Assembly (NCBI RefSeq): GCF_001792775.2
Contig: NZ_MLGE02000013.1
Coordinates: forward strand, 1 to 64,000
Length of the DNA stretch: 64,000 nucleotides
From: Staphylococcus pseudintermedius
GTDB taxonomy: Bacteria > Bacillota > Bacilli > Staphylococcales > Staphylococcaceae
Direction: 5' to 3'
Shown here: positions 39,806 to 51,898 of the stretch, in pieces
Layout of the letters: each line of letters opens with the position of its first letter
Position numbering within the stretch: the stretch's first letter is position 1
The notes under the pieces: generated by a model
Database searches by the model: none
Seen by the model: the letters and a program-made list of their open reading frames with translations, nothing else
Told to the model about the DNA's origin: nothing
Translations under genes and position numbers: made by a program

Positions 39806-42216
39806 CTAGTCCACATATAGGTCTTCAATTTCACCGAATGTACTCGTATCAACCACAAAACTACCATTTGTGTACTGTTCTGACAAGTGAATGTCTTTAA
39901 TCAATCCTGTTGTCTCATCTTGTTGAGATACAAGTCGATATTGTGACTGCTCAGGGCGACATACGCGTGCTGCAACAACGCGATGTGGTTGCTTTTTCAA
40001 CTCTTTTAATAACGTAATACCACGTTGTGCACGTTTCGCTTGTTGTAACACTTTAAAACTAATGCGCTTCAATGCACCGCGTTGTGTCGCAATTAAAATC
40101 GTGTCTTCTGTTTGAATGTGATCAGCTAGGACGACATGATCTTCGTCTTTTAGGTTAATTGCTTTAATCCCTGTTGCACGTAATCCAGTATCTAGCAGTT
40201 CAGACATCGGATAAGTCAGTGACATGCCTCGGTGTGTTAACAATGTAATGAGTTGTGACGACGCATCTGCTGGCACAAGCATCACTGAAATGAGCGCATC
40301 GCTTTCTTTCACTTTCATCGCTACGAGCGGCTTTGTTGTCCGTGTTGACTTAAAGCCAGACAATAAACTTTTCTTAATCATACCTTGGCGTGTCGCTGTA
40401 ATGATTGCGCGCTCATCATTGAATTCAGACACAGTGTAACAATCTACCACACGTTCATCTTCTTCAATGGGCACGATTTGAGATACATGTTGACCCAAAT
40501 CTTTCCATTTCACGTCAGGCAATTTATGCACAGGTATGAGCAAGTAACGTCCTTTATTCGTAAAGACCATCGCGTAATCTTGTGTATTGGTTTCAATGAT
40601 TTTCAACACTCCATCACGCTCTTTTAAACCAATTTCTTCTTTACCACTCGCATTGAAACTTCTTAGCGATGTCCGTTTAATATACCCTTCTTGTGTCAGA
40701 CTTAACATGACTGTTTCACTTGGAACAATCACTTCTTTATCGATTTTAATTTCAGAAATTTTCTCTTCAATGACCGAAAGGCGTGGTTGTTTAAATTGCT
40801 TTTTGATTTCAGATAACTCTTCTTTAATCACATCGAGTAACGCATCGTGATTTTCTAAAATATGTTTCAATGCCGCAATTTTTTGTTTGAGTGCATCATA
40901 CTCTTCTTGCAATGCCACAATGTCGGTATTCGTTAAACGATAAAGTTGTAACATCACAATGGCTTCTGCTTGCGCTTCTGTAAAGTCATACGTTTTAACT
41001 AAATTCTCTTTCGCATCACGCTTATTTTTTGAATTTCGAATTAATGCGATGACTTCATCTAGAATAGAAAGAGCCTTCATTAGCCCTTCAACAATATGCA
41101 TGCGCTCTTCTGTATGTTTTAAATCAAAGCTTGTACGACGTGTAACAACCTCAATTTGGTGGTTGAGATAACTACTAATAATCGGCTTGATTCCCATTAA
41201 TTTCGGGCGTCCTTCCGTAATCGCAACCATGTTGAAGTTGTACGCCACTTGTAGATCAGTATTTTTGTATAAGAAGTTTAAAATTGATGTCGCATTAACA
41301 TCTTTTTTCAATTCAACAGCGACACGTAGACCACTTCGATCCGTTTCATCACGCACTTCGACAATCCCTTCCACCTTTTTGTCCGCACGTAACTCATCAA
41401 TCTTTTTCACGAGACTACTTTTATTCACTTCGTATGGAATTTCTGTCACGATAATTTGACTACGGCCATTACGCAACGTTTCAATGTCAGCTTTAGCACG
41501 TACAACGACTTTCCCTTTACCTGTTTCATAAGCTTTTTTAATGCCATCGATGCCTTGAACAATACCACCTGTCGGAAAATCAGGCCCTTTAATATATTTC
41601 ATGAGCTGTTTCACTGTCAGATCAGGATTGTCGATATATTTCAACGTCGCCGTAATGACTTCCGCTAAGTTGTGCGGTGGAATATCCGTCGCGTAACCCG
41701 CTGAAATCCCTGTCGAACCATTCACCAATAAATTTGGAAAGCGTGCCGGTAAGACCATAGGCTCCATTTCGGTATCATCATAGTTCGGCACAAAATCGAC
41801 AGTATCTTTATTAATATCACGTAAAATTTGTTCAGATAACTGACTTAATTTCGCTTCAGTGTAACGCATCGCAGCAGGAGGGTCATTATCGATACTCCCG
41901 TTATTTCCGTGCATTTCAACGAGCACGTGACGTAATTTCCAGTCTTGACTCAAACGGACCATTGCATCATACACAGAACTATCCCCGTGCGGATGCAACT
42001 GACCAATCACGTCCCCAACTGTTTTGGCACTTTTACGAAAATGTTTATCATACGTATTGCCATTCGAATACATCGAATACAGAATACGACGCTGCACCGG
42101 TTTCAATCCATCGCGCACATCAGGCAAAGCACGCTCTTGAATGATGTATTTACTGTAGCGACCAAAACGATCACCAATAACGTCAACTAAAGGTAAATTT
42201 TGGATGATTTCAGCCA

Positions 42217-42217
<1 letters not shown>
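39806..42217 (-). CDS. parC: DNA topoisomerase IV subunit A
   Basis: 803 residues (GrlA). It unlinks replicated chromosomes together with ParE. N-terminal winged-helix/tower breakage-reunion domain with catalytic Tyr119 ([10 protein letters not shown]), and a C-terminal beta-propeller (about 500-790). Quinolone-resistance positions: Ser80 and Asp84 in [12 protein letters not shown], both in the susceptible state. Asp84, where S. aureus has Glu, fits the S. intermedius group. The ATG overlaps the parE stop by one base, so the two are co-translated. Confidence 0.97.
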
Positions 42218-44214
<1,997 letters not shown>

Positions 44215-44229
44215 TCAATTCCCCTCCTA

Positions 44230-44243
44230 CAAACATACGTTCG
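44230..44243 (-). promoter_or_regulatory. SOS box upstream of parE
   Basis: CGAACGTATGTTTG on the minus strand, between a -10-like TATAGT (44252-44257) and the parE ribosome-binding site. Confidence 0.85.
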
Positions 44244-44504
44244 TTTATCAAACTATACAATAGCTATTCTTATATAAATCAAGGTAAAATGCAAGCCTAA
44301 TCTAAATAGCAGTAAAAATTAATATTATTTTTATGTGTATCGACTATTGATTACAAACTGTTATCTATGTAAAATCATAATGAATCAATGATACACTTTT
44401 AAATTCATTAATAGCATAAAGCAATTCAATAAAATATAAAAATACCTCATCTTCTCTTAAATTATGTTAAAATAGGAGTAGGTACTAAAAGGATGTGAAG
44501 AATC

Positions 44505-45086
44505 ATGGTGTTAATCCTACTATTCATCGTTAGCTATTTAATTGGTTCCATACCAAGTGGCTATTTAATTGGTAAGATTTTCTTCAAAAAAGATATTAGA
44601 AAATATGGTAGTGGTAATATGGGAGCCACAAATAGTTTTCGTGTACTTGGGAAGCCAGCTGGTTTTGCAGTCACATTTTTTGATATATTCAAAGGCTTTA
44701 TCGTTGTATTTTTACCTGTACTTTTCAACGTAGAAATACACGGTTTACTCGTGGGAATTTTTGCAATTCTAGGACACGTTTATCCGATTTACTTAAAATT
44801 CCGTGGTGGAAAAGCTGTTGCAACAAGTGCTGGCGTGATGCTTGCTGTCAATCCGATTTTGTTACTTATTCTTGCAGCTATCTTTTTCGCTATTTTGAAA
44901 TTAACAAAATACGTTTCTTTATCAAGTATTATTGCGGCTATTTGTTGTGTTATTGGCTCTTTCTTTGTGAGTGATTACATTATGCTAATCACAAGCTTTG
45001 TAGTGGCGATATTATTGATTTATCGACATATGAGCAATATTAAACGCATTATTAAAGGTACAGAACCGAAAATTAAATGGATGTAA
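44505..45086 (+). CDS. plsY: Acyl-phosphate glycerol-3-phosphate acyltransferase PlsY
   Basis: 193 residues, integral membrane enzyme with five helices. It acylates glycerol-3-phosphate from acyl-phosphate, the first step of phospholipid synthesis. Family motifs are visible: [31 protein letters not shown] (phosphate loop) and [21 protein letters not shown]. Ribosome-binding site AAAGGATG. Divergent from parE. The transcript ends in the nested hairpin at 45110-45167. Confidence 0.95.
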   Translation: MVLILLFIVSYLIGSIPSGYLIGKIFFKKDIRKYGSGNMGATNSFRVLGKPAGFAVTFFDIFKGFIVVFLPVLFNVEIHGLLVGIFAILGHVYPIYLKFRGGKAVATSAGVMLAVNPILLLILAAIFFAILKLTKYVSLSSIIAAICCVIGSFFVSDYIMLITSFVVAILLIYRHMSNIKRIIKGTEPKIKWM

Positions 45087-45109
45087 TCATAAAGTTTTAA
45101 ATTTCATTG

Positions 45110-45167
45110 AAAACCCCTTACAATAAGGTTGAATTACATTAACCTTAATATTGAAAGGGGTTTTTTT
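45110..45167 (+). terminator. Terminator of plsY with embedded ribosome-binding site
   Basis: Outer stem AACCCCTT / AAGGGGTT and inner AAGGTT / AACCTT, then seven T. The 3' arm AAAGGGG is also the only Shine-Dalgarno sequence of the next gene. Confidence 0.8.
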
Positions 45168-45169
45168 AC

Positions 45170-45475
45170 GTGAAAATTGAACTTACAGATGACGCTGTTG
45201 AATGGTTCAAAGACGAATTAGAATTACCTGAAGAAGGAAAAGTATTACAATTCTATGTGCGTTATGGTGGCGAATTCCAACTCAAACAAGGATTTAGCCC
45301 CGCTTTTAATGTAGAATTTGAAAGTGATATTGATGAAATTGGCTTTGAAGAAACATTTAATGACATTCGTATTGTGATTGCGGAAAAAGACGTTTGGTAC
45401 TATGAAGATCACAAGCTTTCCATCGACATTAACGACGATGAAGTTATCTACACAGCTGAATCCATCGAAGCATAA
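45170..45475 (+). CDS. HesB/YneR-like protein without cysteines
   Basis: 101 residues, strongly acidic, matching the HesB-like fold of B. subtilis YneR and similar staphylococcal proteins. It contains no cysteine at all, so it cannot coordinate an Fe-S cluster in the way of IscA/SufA. GTG start; the only Shine-Dalgarno, AAAGGGG, lies in the terminator stem 11 bases upstream. Function unknown. It is followed by its own strong terminator, so it may be expressed only from read-through or an internal promoter. Confidence 0.85.
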   Translation: MKIELTDDAVEWFKDELELPEEGKVLQFYVRYGGEFQLKQGFSPAFNVEFESDIDEIGFEETFNDIRIVIAEKDVWYYEDHKLSIDINDDEVIYTAESIEA

Positions 45476-45492
45476 TTATGTGACGTCAAATG

Positions 45493-45554
45493 TAAAAAGG
45501 TGTCGACCAGGAATCTTTTTTTATTTATAGAGATTTCTAGCCGACACTTTTTTA
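45493..45554 (+). terminator. Terminator of the HesB-like gene
   Basis: AAAAAGGTGTCG / CCGACACTTTTTT with an inner AATCT / AGATT pairing. T-rich on both sides, so it may also end the thioesterase gene. Confidence 0.85.
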
Positions 45555-45603
45555 TATTTTTATTCATACACTATTAAACACTGTATTCAGCACACCTATT
45601 TTA

Positions 45604-46068
45604 TTAGTCTATGTCCGAGCTTTTCACTTCTAAATCTTCACCAGCTTGATTACGTTGGTCCACATCATGATATACTGTATACCAACTCGGAAATGCTTTA
45701 TCTAAACGAACAGGTTTTCCCGCATCTTTCGTAATGATTACATTATCTGTATATCCCGTTGTAACCAGCTCACCTTTTGCATTATAGATTTCATATTGAT
45801 AACGAGAACGTAAGCGCGAAAATCGAGAAACCCACGTTTTAATTATCACTTTTTCAGGGTATGTCACACTTTTTTTATATTGAATGTTGAGTTCAGTTAC
45901 TGGCGACACAACGCCTGCTTGTTCCATTTCTGCATAGTCTAGACCCAGCTTGCGTATGTAATCTGTACGTGCCACCTCAAACCAAGTCGCATAATTTCCG
46001 TGATAAATCACACCCATTTGATCCGTTTCTTGGTATCTTGCTTCAATTTCCGTTAATGCATAAATCAT
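45604..46068 (-). CDS. Acyl-CoA thioesterase, hotdog fold
   Basis: 154 residues of the 4-hydroxybenzoyl-CoA thioesterase/YbgC-FadM hotdog superfamily. The active-site segment YQETDQMGVIYHGNYATWFEVAR contains the catalytic Asp and HGNY; the C-terminal third holds the rest of the sheet. It hydrolyses acyl-CoA thioesters; the natural substrate is not predictable. It stands alone, convergent with the HesB-like gene. Confidence 0.85.
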   Translation of the reverse strand: MIYALTEIEARYQETDQMGVIYHGNYATWFEVARTDYIRKLGLDYAEMEQAGVVSPVTELNIQYKKSVTYPEKVIIKTWVSRFSRLRSRYQYEIYNAKGELVTTGYTDNVIITKDAGKPVRLDKAFPSWYTVYHDVDQRNQAGEDLEVKSSDID

Positions 46069-46373
46069 TCTTTTACCTTCTTTCTATATAAGAGAAACTT
46101 GCTACATTTGAAAAGTCATAATCGATTCAAATCAGCGCTGTCTCACAATTTGAAACTTTAACTTCATTCATCTCTATGACATTATCGCATATTTTGATCA
46201 ATTTGATACAGTGTGGACCCCTTAACGTTGGGTTTTTAAAAATCGTTTAGAATATTTAAGTTGACATAATATAATTATAATGAAGTGATTCGCCTTACAC
46301 GTTCAATTGGTCGATGACTCGCATTTTCTCATCACACAGCACCATGACGATACGTTACTAAAATTCATAATAA
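46069..46373. other. 305-base gene-free stretch upstream of the thioesterase gene
   Basis: AT-rich; it must hold the thioesterase promoter (no clear consensus seen). TTGACA at 46261-46266 on the plus strand has no gene behind it. No ORF or known RNA is recognised. Confidence 0.4.
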
Positions 46374-46410
46374 AAAGGGATAAGCGCCAATGATGACCTT
46401 ATCCCCTATC
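46374..46410 (-). terminator. acnA terminator
   Basis: Minus strand GGGATAAG / CTTATCCC followed by TTTTT. Confidence 0.88.
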
Positions 46411-46432
46411 ATTAAAAGCCTCAATTATGCCA

Positions 46433-49138
46433 TTACGCTGAAGCTAACTTCTTACGTAATACAAGTTGTAAAATACCACCATGACGATAGTAATCAATCT
46501 CAACATTTGAATCGAAACGTGCAGTTACATCGAATTCAACTGTTGTACCGTCTTCTTTCGTCGCTGTCACTTTAACTGTTTGACCTGGTTGCACATTTTC
46601 ATCGAGATCAACCGCGATTGTTTCTGTTCCATCTAATCCTAATGTATCCGCAGATTCGCCTTCTTTAAATTGTAAAGGTAATACACCCATCATTACTAAG
46701 TTTGAACGGTGAATACGTTCGTAACTTTGTGCAATTACTGTTTTCACGCCTAAAAGATTTGTACCTTTAGCTGCCCAGTCACGAGAAGATCCCATCCCAT
46801 AGTCGTTACCTGCTAATACAACTAAACCAGTACCGTCTTCTTTATATTTCATTGCAGCATCGAAAATAGGCATGACCTCACCAGTTGGCCAGTAAGTTGT
46901 ATAACCACCTTCTGTACCAGGCGCAAGTTGGTTTTTAATACGGATATTCGCAAATGTACCACGTACCATCACTTCATGGTTACCACGACGTGAACCATAA
47001 GAGTTGAAATCACGTGGCGATACACCATTCGCTGTTAAATATTGACCTGCTGGCGTATCTTTACCAATCGCACCCGCTGGAGAAATATGGTCCGTTGTCA
47101 CTGAGTCACCAAATTTACCCATCACACGCAAGTTAGATAAAGGTTGGATTGCGCTAGGTTCTTTTGATAAACCTTGGAAGAATGTAGGATTTTGAATGTA
47201 TGTTGATTGTGGATCAAAGTCATACAATGGTTGATCAGTTGTATCGATTTGGTTCCATAATTCGTTGTTGTCATACACGCTCTTATATTCTTCTTTAAAG
47301 AGTTCGGGTGTTACAACGCTTTCCACTGCATCTGCAACTTCTTGAATTGATGGCCAAATATCTTTTAAGAACACATCATTGCCTTGTTGATCTTGACCTA
47401 ATGCTTCGCTATGAAGATCGATATCTACAGTACCTGCCAATGCATACGCAACAACAAGTGGTGGTGACGCAAGATAGTTTGCTTTCACTAATGGATGGAT
47501 ACGACCTTCGAAGTTACGGTTACCTGATAATACAGAAGTCACAAGTAAATCTTCGTCAGCAATCGCTTTTTCAATTTCTTCTAATAATGGACCTGAGTTA
47601 CCGATACAAGTTGTACAGCCATAACCAACTAAGTTAAAGCCTAATTGATCTAAGTAACTTTGTAAGCCTGAATCACGTAAATAACCTGTTACGACTTTTG
47701 AACCAGGTGCTAAAGAGGTCTTCACATAAGATGGTACCTCTAAACCTTTTTCAACTGCTTTTTTCGCTAGCAAACCTGCACCTAACATCACGTATGGGTT
47801 GGATGTATTCGTACAAGATGTAATCGCAGCAATCGCAATATCACCTGTCGTCATTTCAGTTGTTGAGCCGTCTTTAAAGTTCACTGTCGCTGTTTTGTCG
47901 AATTCTGCCTTATCTAAACCATGACCTTGGTTACCTGCTGGTGCAGTGACAGATTTTTCGAATTCTTTTTTCATGTCGCTTAAGAAAATTAAATCTTGAG
48001 GGCGTTTAGGACCCGATAAAGACGCTTCAACAGTTGATAAGTCTAAATCTACCACATCTGTATAGTTCGGTTCTTCATTGACATCAAAGAACAAGTGATT
48101 TTGTTTTAAATATGTCTCTACTGTTTCAATGTGCTCGTCAGAACGTCCTGTTAAACGTAAATATTTTAAAGTTTCATCGTCAACTGGGAAGAAACCACAA
48201 GTTGCACCATATTCAGGCGCCATATTTGCGATTGTCGCACGGTCAGCAAGTGGCAATTTGTCTACACCAGGACCGAAGAATTCAACGAACTTACCAACAA
48301 CGCCTTTTTTACGTAATAATTCAGTTACACGTAAGGCTAAGTCTGTTGCATTCGCACCTTGAGGTAATTCGTTCGTCAAACGTACACCAATCACTTCTGG
48401 AATTGGGAAATATGAAGGTTGACCGAGCATACCGGCTTCAGCTTCGATACCACCAACACCCCAACCGAGAACACCTAAACCATTGATCATCGTTGTATGA
48501 GAGTCAGTACCTACTAATGTATCAGGGAATGCAACTTGCTCACCATTTTCTTCACGTACGTGGACAACATTCGCTAAATACTCTAAGTTAACTTGGTGAA
48601 CGATACCTGTTGCTGGCGGTACAGCGTTATAGTTATCAAACGCTTTTGTCGCCCAGTTTAAAAATTGGTAACGCTCATAGTTACGTTCAAATTCTAATTT
48701 CATGTTGCGCTCTAACGATTCAGGATTCGCATAGCTATCTACTTGTACAGAGTGGTCGATAACTAAGTCTACTGGTACTTCTGGATTGATTTTAGTTAAG
48801 TCCCCACCTACATCGTCCATCGCTTTACGTAATGAAGCCAAGTCCACGACAGCTGGCACGCCAGTAAAGTCTTGCAAAATAACACGTGACGGCTTAAATG
48901 GCACTTCACCCTTTTCATTTTCTTTACCGAAAGATGATAGTGCTTTAATGTGTTCATCTGTAATAACAAAACCATCCTCTTGACGTAATACAGATTCAAG
49001 TAACACACGAATTGAGTATGGTAAACGACTAATTTGTGTATAACCTTGTTCTTCTAAAGTGTTTAAATCGTAATACGTTAAGCTCTTACCATTCAATTGG
49101 AATGACTTTTTTGCTTGTGCTTTTAAATTTGAAGCCAT
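46433..49138 (-). CDS. acnA: Aconitate hydratase
   Basis: 901 residues, the TCA-cycle aconitase (citB). It isomerises citrate to isocitrate with a [4Fe-4S] cluster; cluster ligands are in [12 protein letters not shown] and [14 protein letters not shown]. Active-site Arg/Ser motifs are [19 protein letters not shown] and [16 protein letters not shown]. Ribosome-binding site AGGGGGGA. The long 5' region holds a Fur-like palindrome at 49308-49326. Confidence 0.97.
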   Translation of the reverse strand: MASNLKAQAKKSFQLNGKSLTYYDLNTLEEQGYTQISRLPYSIRVLLESVLRQEDGFVITDEHIKALSSFGKENEKGEVPFKPSRVILQDFTGVPAVVDLASLRKAMDDVGGDLTKINPEVPVDLVIDHSVQVDSYANPESLERNMKLEFERNYERYQFLNWATKAFDNYNAVPPATGIVHQVNLEYLANVVHVREENGEQVAFPDTLVGTDSHTTMINGLGVLGWGVGGIEAEAGMLGQPSYFPIPEVIGVRLTNELPQGANATDLALRVTELLRKKGVVGKFVEFFGPGVDKLPLADRATIANMAPEYGATCGFFPVDDETLKYLRLTGRSDEHIETVETYLKQNHLFFDVNEEPNYTDVVDLDLSTVEASLSGPKRPQDLIFLSDMKKEFEKSVTAPAGNQGHGLDKAEFDKTATVNFKDGSTTEMTTGDIAIAAITSCTNTSNPYVMLGAGLLAKKAVEKGLEVPSYVKTSLAPGSKVVTGYLRDSGLQSYLDQLGFNLVGYGCTTCIGNSGPLLEEIEKAIADEDLLVTSVLSGNRNFEGRIHPLVKANYLASPPLVVAYALAGTVDIDLHSEALGQDQQGNDVFLKDIWPSIQEVADAVESVVTPELFKEEYKSVYDNNELWNQIDTTDQPLYDFDPQSTYIQNPTFFQGLSKEPSAIQPLSNLRVMGKFGDSVTTDHISPAGAIGKDTPAGQYLTANGVSPRDFNSYGSRRGNHEVMVRGTFANIRIKNQLAPGTEGGYTTYWPTGEVMPIFDAAMKYKEDGTGLVVLAGNDYGMGSSRDWAAKGTNLLGVKTVIAQSYERIHRSNLVMMGVLPLQFKEGESADTLGLDGTETIAVDLDENVQPGQTVKVTATKEDGTTVEFDVTARFDSNVEIDYYRHGGILQLVLRKKLASA

Positions 49139-49307
49139 TGAATATCCCCCCTGATATTTTTATATACCGTTTATTTAATTGTATAATTAACGCTTTATGA
49201 AAACAACTAAATGGAGAGCAAAAGTAACCATTTGGAGTTTTGACTTTCTAATCAGTTATTATAAGCAAAAGTTATGATAATAATATAGCGTTATAAGTAT
49301 ATGTTAT

Positions 49308-49326
49308 TAATTGAGAATGATTTTCA
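49308..49326. promoter_or_regulatory. Fur-like palindrome upstream of acnA
   Basis: ATTGAGAAT-G-ATTTTCAAT, arms matching at 8 of 9 positions, close to the 7-1-7 Fur pattern TGATAAT-N-ATTATCA (12 of 14). Located about 170-190 bases before the acnA start. Confidence 0.45.
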
Positions 49327-49390
49327 ATAACATTTTTGATTGGGGGAGACATATCCGTATAAGATATTGACACTATATGAGCGATAACGT

Positions 49391-49427
49391 AAAAAACGGC
49401 TGATGATATGTAATCACCAACCGTAAA
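49391..49427 (-). terminator. Terminator of the opuD-type gene
   Basis: Minus strand ACGGTTGGTGAT / ATCATCAGCCGT (wobble pairs) followed by six T. Confidence 0.85.
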
Positions 49428-49436
49428 ATTTCATAT

Positions 49437-51071
49437 TTATTTTTCTTGTTCACGTAAGCCTTTACGTTTTGAAATCAATTCGTCTTCATAATCTTGTTGT
49501 GAATTTGCGACGTATTCTTTCAAACGATGCTTATTCGGTGTTAAAGTAAGGCCTAAGAATTTACGCTCTTTATTGGCATCTTTATAGAAACTAATCATCA
49601 TCAGAATCACAATAAAGGAAAACGGTAACGCACTAATAATCGCAGCACTTTGCAAGGCGTTTAAACCTGCTTCTCCGTCACCGCCACCTGAAAGTAACAA
49701 GACAAACGCGATTAATGATTGTGCGATCCCCCAAGTCACTTTAATGAATGCACTTGGATTAAGCGAACCATTCGTAGTTTGCATACCTAATACGAATGTC
49801 GCCGAATCTGCTGATGTAATAAAGAATGACGCAATAAGTAATAATGCGATTATTGATAAAACAATGCCGAGCGGGATATGGTTGAATACACCAAACAATT
49901 GTGTTTCTGCTGACATATCAAAAATCTCTTTATGTTTCTTAGCCGTCTCAATTCCTAATACACCAAATACACTAAACCAAATAAAGCTCACGATAACAGG
50001 TACAAGTAATACGCCCGAAATAAATTCTCGAATCGAACGTCCTTTTGATACACGTGCGATGAAAACACCAACGAATGGGCTCCAACTTAACCACCAACCC
50101 CAATAATAAAGCGTCCAGTCAGACATCCATTCACGCTTTTGTGGGTTCGTAGCTGCTGCATCAAAACTGTTGAATAAGAATGAATTTAATAGACTACCTG
50201 TTGAACTTGTAAACATATTTAAAATTAACACTGTCGGTCCAACAATTAGTCCCGTAATTAATAACAATGTACCAAGTCCAATGTTTAAATTACTTAAATA
50301 TTGAATCCCTTTACTTAATCCTGACCATGCACTCATAATAAATAAGATAGTTACAACAACAATAATGATAGATTGCGTCACAATTGTATTAGGTAAACCA
50401 AATAAGTAATTTAAACCACCTGAGATTTGTAATGCCCCCATACCAAGTGAAACCGCAACACCTATCACTGTTGCAAACACTGCCAACACGTCGATAATTG
50501 TTCCGATAAGGCCATCGACATGATCTCCCAAAATTGGGCGCAACGTTTTAGAGAGTAATCCCGGTTCTCCTTTTCTAAATTGTGCATATGCTAACGCTAA
50601 CGCAACTACGCCATAAACTGCCCATGCATGAAAACCCCAATGAAAGAATGTCGATCGTAATGATTCGGTAAATGCTTCCGTAGATTGTGGATCTGCATTA
50701 GGAGGAGACGCAAAGTGAGAAATAGGTTCAGCTGCCCCGTAGAAGACTAAACCAATCCCCATACCTGCACTAAACAACATCGCAAACCAAGAAACTGTAT
50801 TAAATTCCGGCTTGTCGTTTGGACGTCCCAACTTTAACTTTCCGATTGGGCTAAAAATTAGAAAGATACAGAAGAATACGATAATCGTAGTTAAAATAAG
50901 ATAATACCAACCCAGTTTATCTGTAATCCAAAGTTTAATCGTATTCGTAAATTCACCAAATTGTGTTGGGATGAATACACCAATCAGTACAATCGCAAAA
51001 ACGATAATCGCACTAACTAAGAATACAGGAGAAAACTTCTTACCATTTGGTTCTGGAGTTGAAGAATTCAT
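49437..51071 (-). CDS. opuD2: BCCT osmoprotectant transporter (OpuD type)
   Basis: 544 residues, twelve membrane helices, betaine-choline-carnitine transporter family. The family's tryptophan-rich signature is DWTLYYWGWWLSWSPFVGVFIARVSKGR, and the sodium/substrate region MGIGLVFYGAAEP is intact. It imports glycine betaine or related compounds by ion symport during osmotic stress. The decayed copy at 211-838 is a relative. Divergent from mscL (240 bases apart). Confidence 0.93.
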   Translation of the reverse strand: MNSSTPEPNGKKFSPVFLVSAIIVFAIVLIGVFIPTQFGEFTNTIKLWITDKLGWYYLILTTIIVFFCIFLIFSPIGKLKLGRPNDKPEFNTVSWFAMLFSAGMGIGLVFYGAAEPISHFASPPNADPQSTEAFTESLRSTFFHWGFHAWAVYGVVALALAYAQFRKGEPGLLSKTLRPILGDHVDGLIGTIIDVLAVFATVIGVAVSLGMGALQISGGLNYLFGLPNTIVTQSIIIVVVTILFIMSAWSGLSKGIQYLSNLNIGLGTLLLITGLIVGPTVLILNMFTSSTGSLLNSFLFNSFDAAATNPQKREWMSDWTLYYWGWWLSWSPFVGVFIARVSKGRSIREFISGVLLVPVIVSFIWFSVFGVLGIETAKKHKEIFDMSAETQLFGVFNHIPLGIVLSIIALLLIASFFITSADSATFVLGMQTTNGSLNPSAFIKVTWGIAQSLIAFVLLLSGGGDGEAGLNALQSAAIISALPFSFIVILMMISFYKDANKERKFLGLTLTPNKHRLKEYVANSQQDYEDELISKRKGLREQEK

Positions 51072-51239
51072 AAAATAACATACTCCCTTTCCTCATATTA
51101 AATTTTAAGTATCACACACTAATAATCAAAAAAACTCAATAATTAAATTAAAAGTGCAATCGACATATATACCATAACAAAACATTATCATATAATCAAT
51201 GTACTAAGAAATGTATGGATTTTTAAGAAAATTTTGTAT

Positions 51240-51267
51240 TGCAATAATTGTGCTTTCGTGTATAATC
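51240..51267 (+). promoter_or_regulatory. mscL promoter
   Basis: TTGCAA (51240-51245), 16-base spacer, TATAAT (51262-51267). Confidence 0.75.
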
Positions 51268-51310
51268 GTTTTTGTTATTCAAAAATTTTGTAATTAGAGG
51301 TGAATTGGAC

Positions 51311-51670
51311 ATGCTGCAAGAATTTAAAAACTTTGCGTTAAAAGGTAACGTGCTTGACTTAGCAATCGCCGTTGTCATGGGGGCCGCCTTTAATAAAATC
51401 GTTACATCGTTAGTTGAAAACATCATCATGCCATTAATCGGTTTATTATTTGGCGAAGTTGACTTTGCGAAAAACTGGTCAATGTATGGTATCAAATATG
51501 GTATTTTCATTCAATCTATCATCGACTTCATTATTATTGCATTTGCATTATTCATTTTTGTTAAAATCGCAAATACGGTTGTAAAACCAAAAGAAGAAGA
51601 AGTTGTCGTAGAAGAAAATATTGTATTATTAACTGAAATTCGTGATTTATTACGTAAAGACAGTAAATAA
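51311..51670 (+). CDS. mscL: Large-conductance mechanosensitive channel
   Basis: 119 residues. MscL opens on membrane tension to release solutes in hypo-osmotic shock. N-terminal amphipathic helix [26 protein letters not shown]1 with the pore-lining [14 protein letters not shown]2 about 68-90 and a cytoplasmic helix rich in Glu. ATG at 51311 with AGAGGTGA before it; the upstream frame to 51272 is not part of the protein. Divergent from opuD2, a sensible pairing of solute influx and efflux genes. Confidence 0.95.
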   Translation: MLQEFKNFALKGNVLDLAIAVVMGAAFNKIVTSLVENIIMPLIGLLFGEVDFAKNWSMYGIKYGIFIQSIIDFIIIAFALFIFVKIANTVVKPKEEEVVVEENIVLLTEIRDLLRKDSK

Positions 51671-51682
51671 TCGGTAATATAG

Positions 51683-51720
51683 TGAGGCTGTGAAATTCAA
51701 TTTTCTCAGCTTCTTTTTTA
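51683..51720 (+). terminator. mscL terminator
   Basis: GTGAGGCTG-tGAA / TTC-tCAGCTTC stem followed by six T. Confidence 0.75.
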
Positions 51721-51750
51721 TATATCCTATGCCACGAATATTATCAAAGA

Positions 51751-51797
51751 AAACTGTCACCAACACCTTTGAATAGAAAAGCATTGGTGGCAGTTTC
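51751..51797 (-). terminator. sbcDC terminator
   Basis: AAACTGtCACCAA / TTGGTGGCAGTTT; minus-strand exit reads TTTTCTTTG. Confidence 0.65.
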
Positions 51798-51817
51798 ACG
51801 TGCGTACGGAGGAATAT

Positions 51818-51898
51818 ATGTCATCAGCTTATTCATCACCGTTTTCTCGATTTCGATACAGGATCAAACCGGTTACATCTCAAAAACATGCATCATGA
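51818..51898 (+). CDS. Candidate 26-residue basic peptide
   Basis: ATG at 51818 with a strong GGAGG ribosome-binding site five bases upstream; encodes MSSAYSSPFSRFRYRIK and nine more residues. Its TGA ends one base before the sbcC stop on the other strand. No homologue is recognised. The strong translation signal is the only support. Confidence 0.25.
   Translation: MSSAYSSPFSRFRYRIKPVTSQKHAS

Noticed and set aside
46261-46290. Plus-strand promoter TTGACA with TATAAT nearby
   Set aside because: Spacing is about ten bases and no plus-strand gene or RNA follows.
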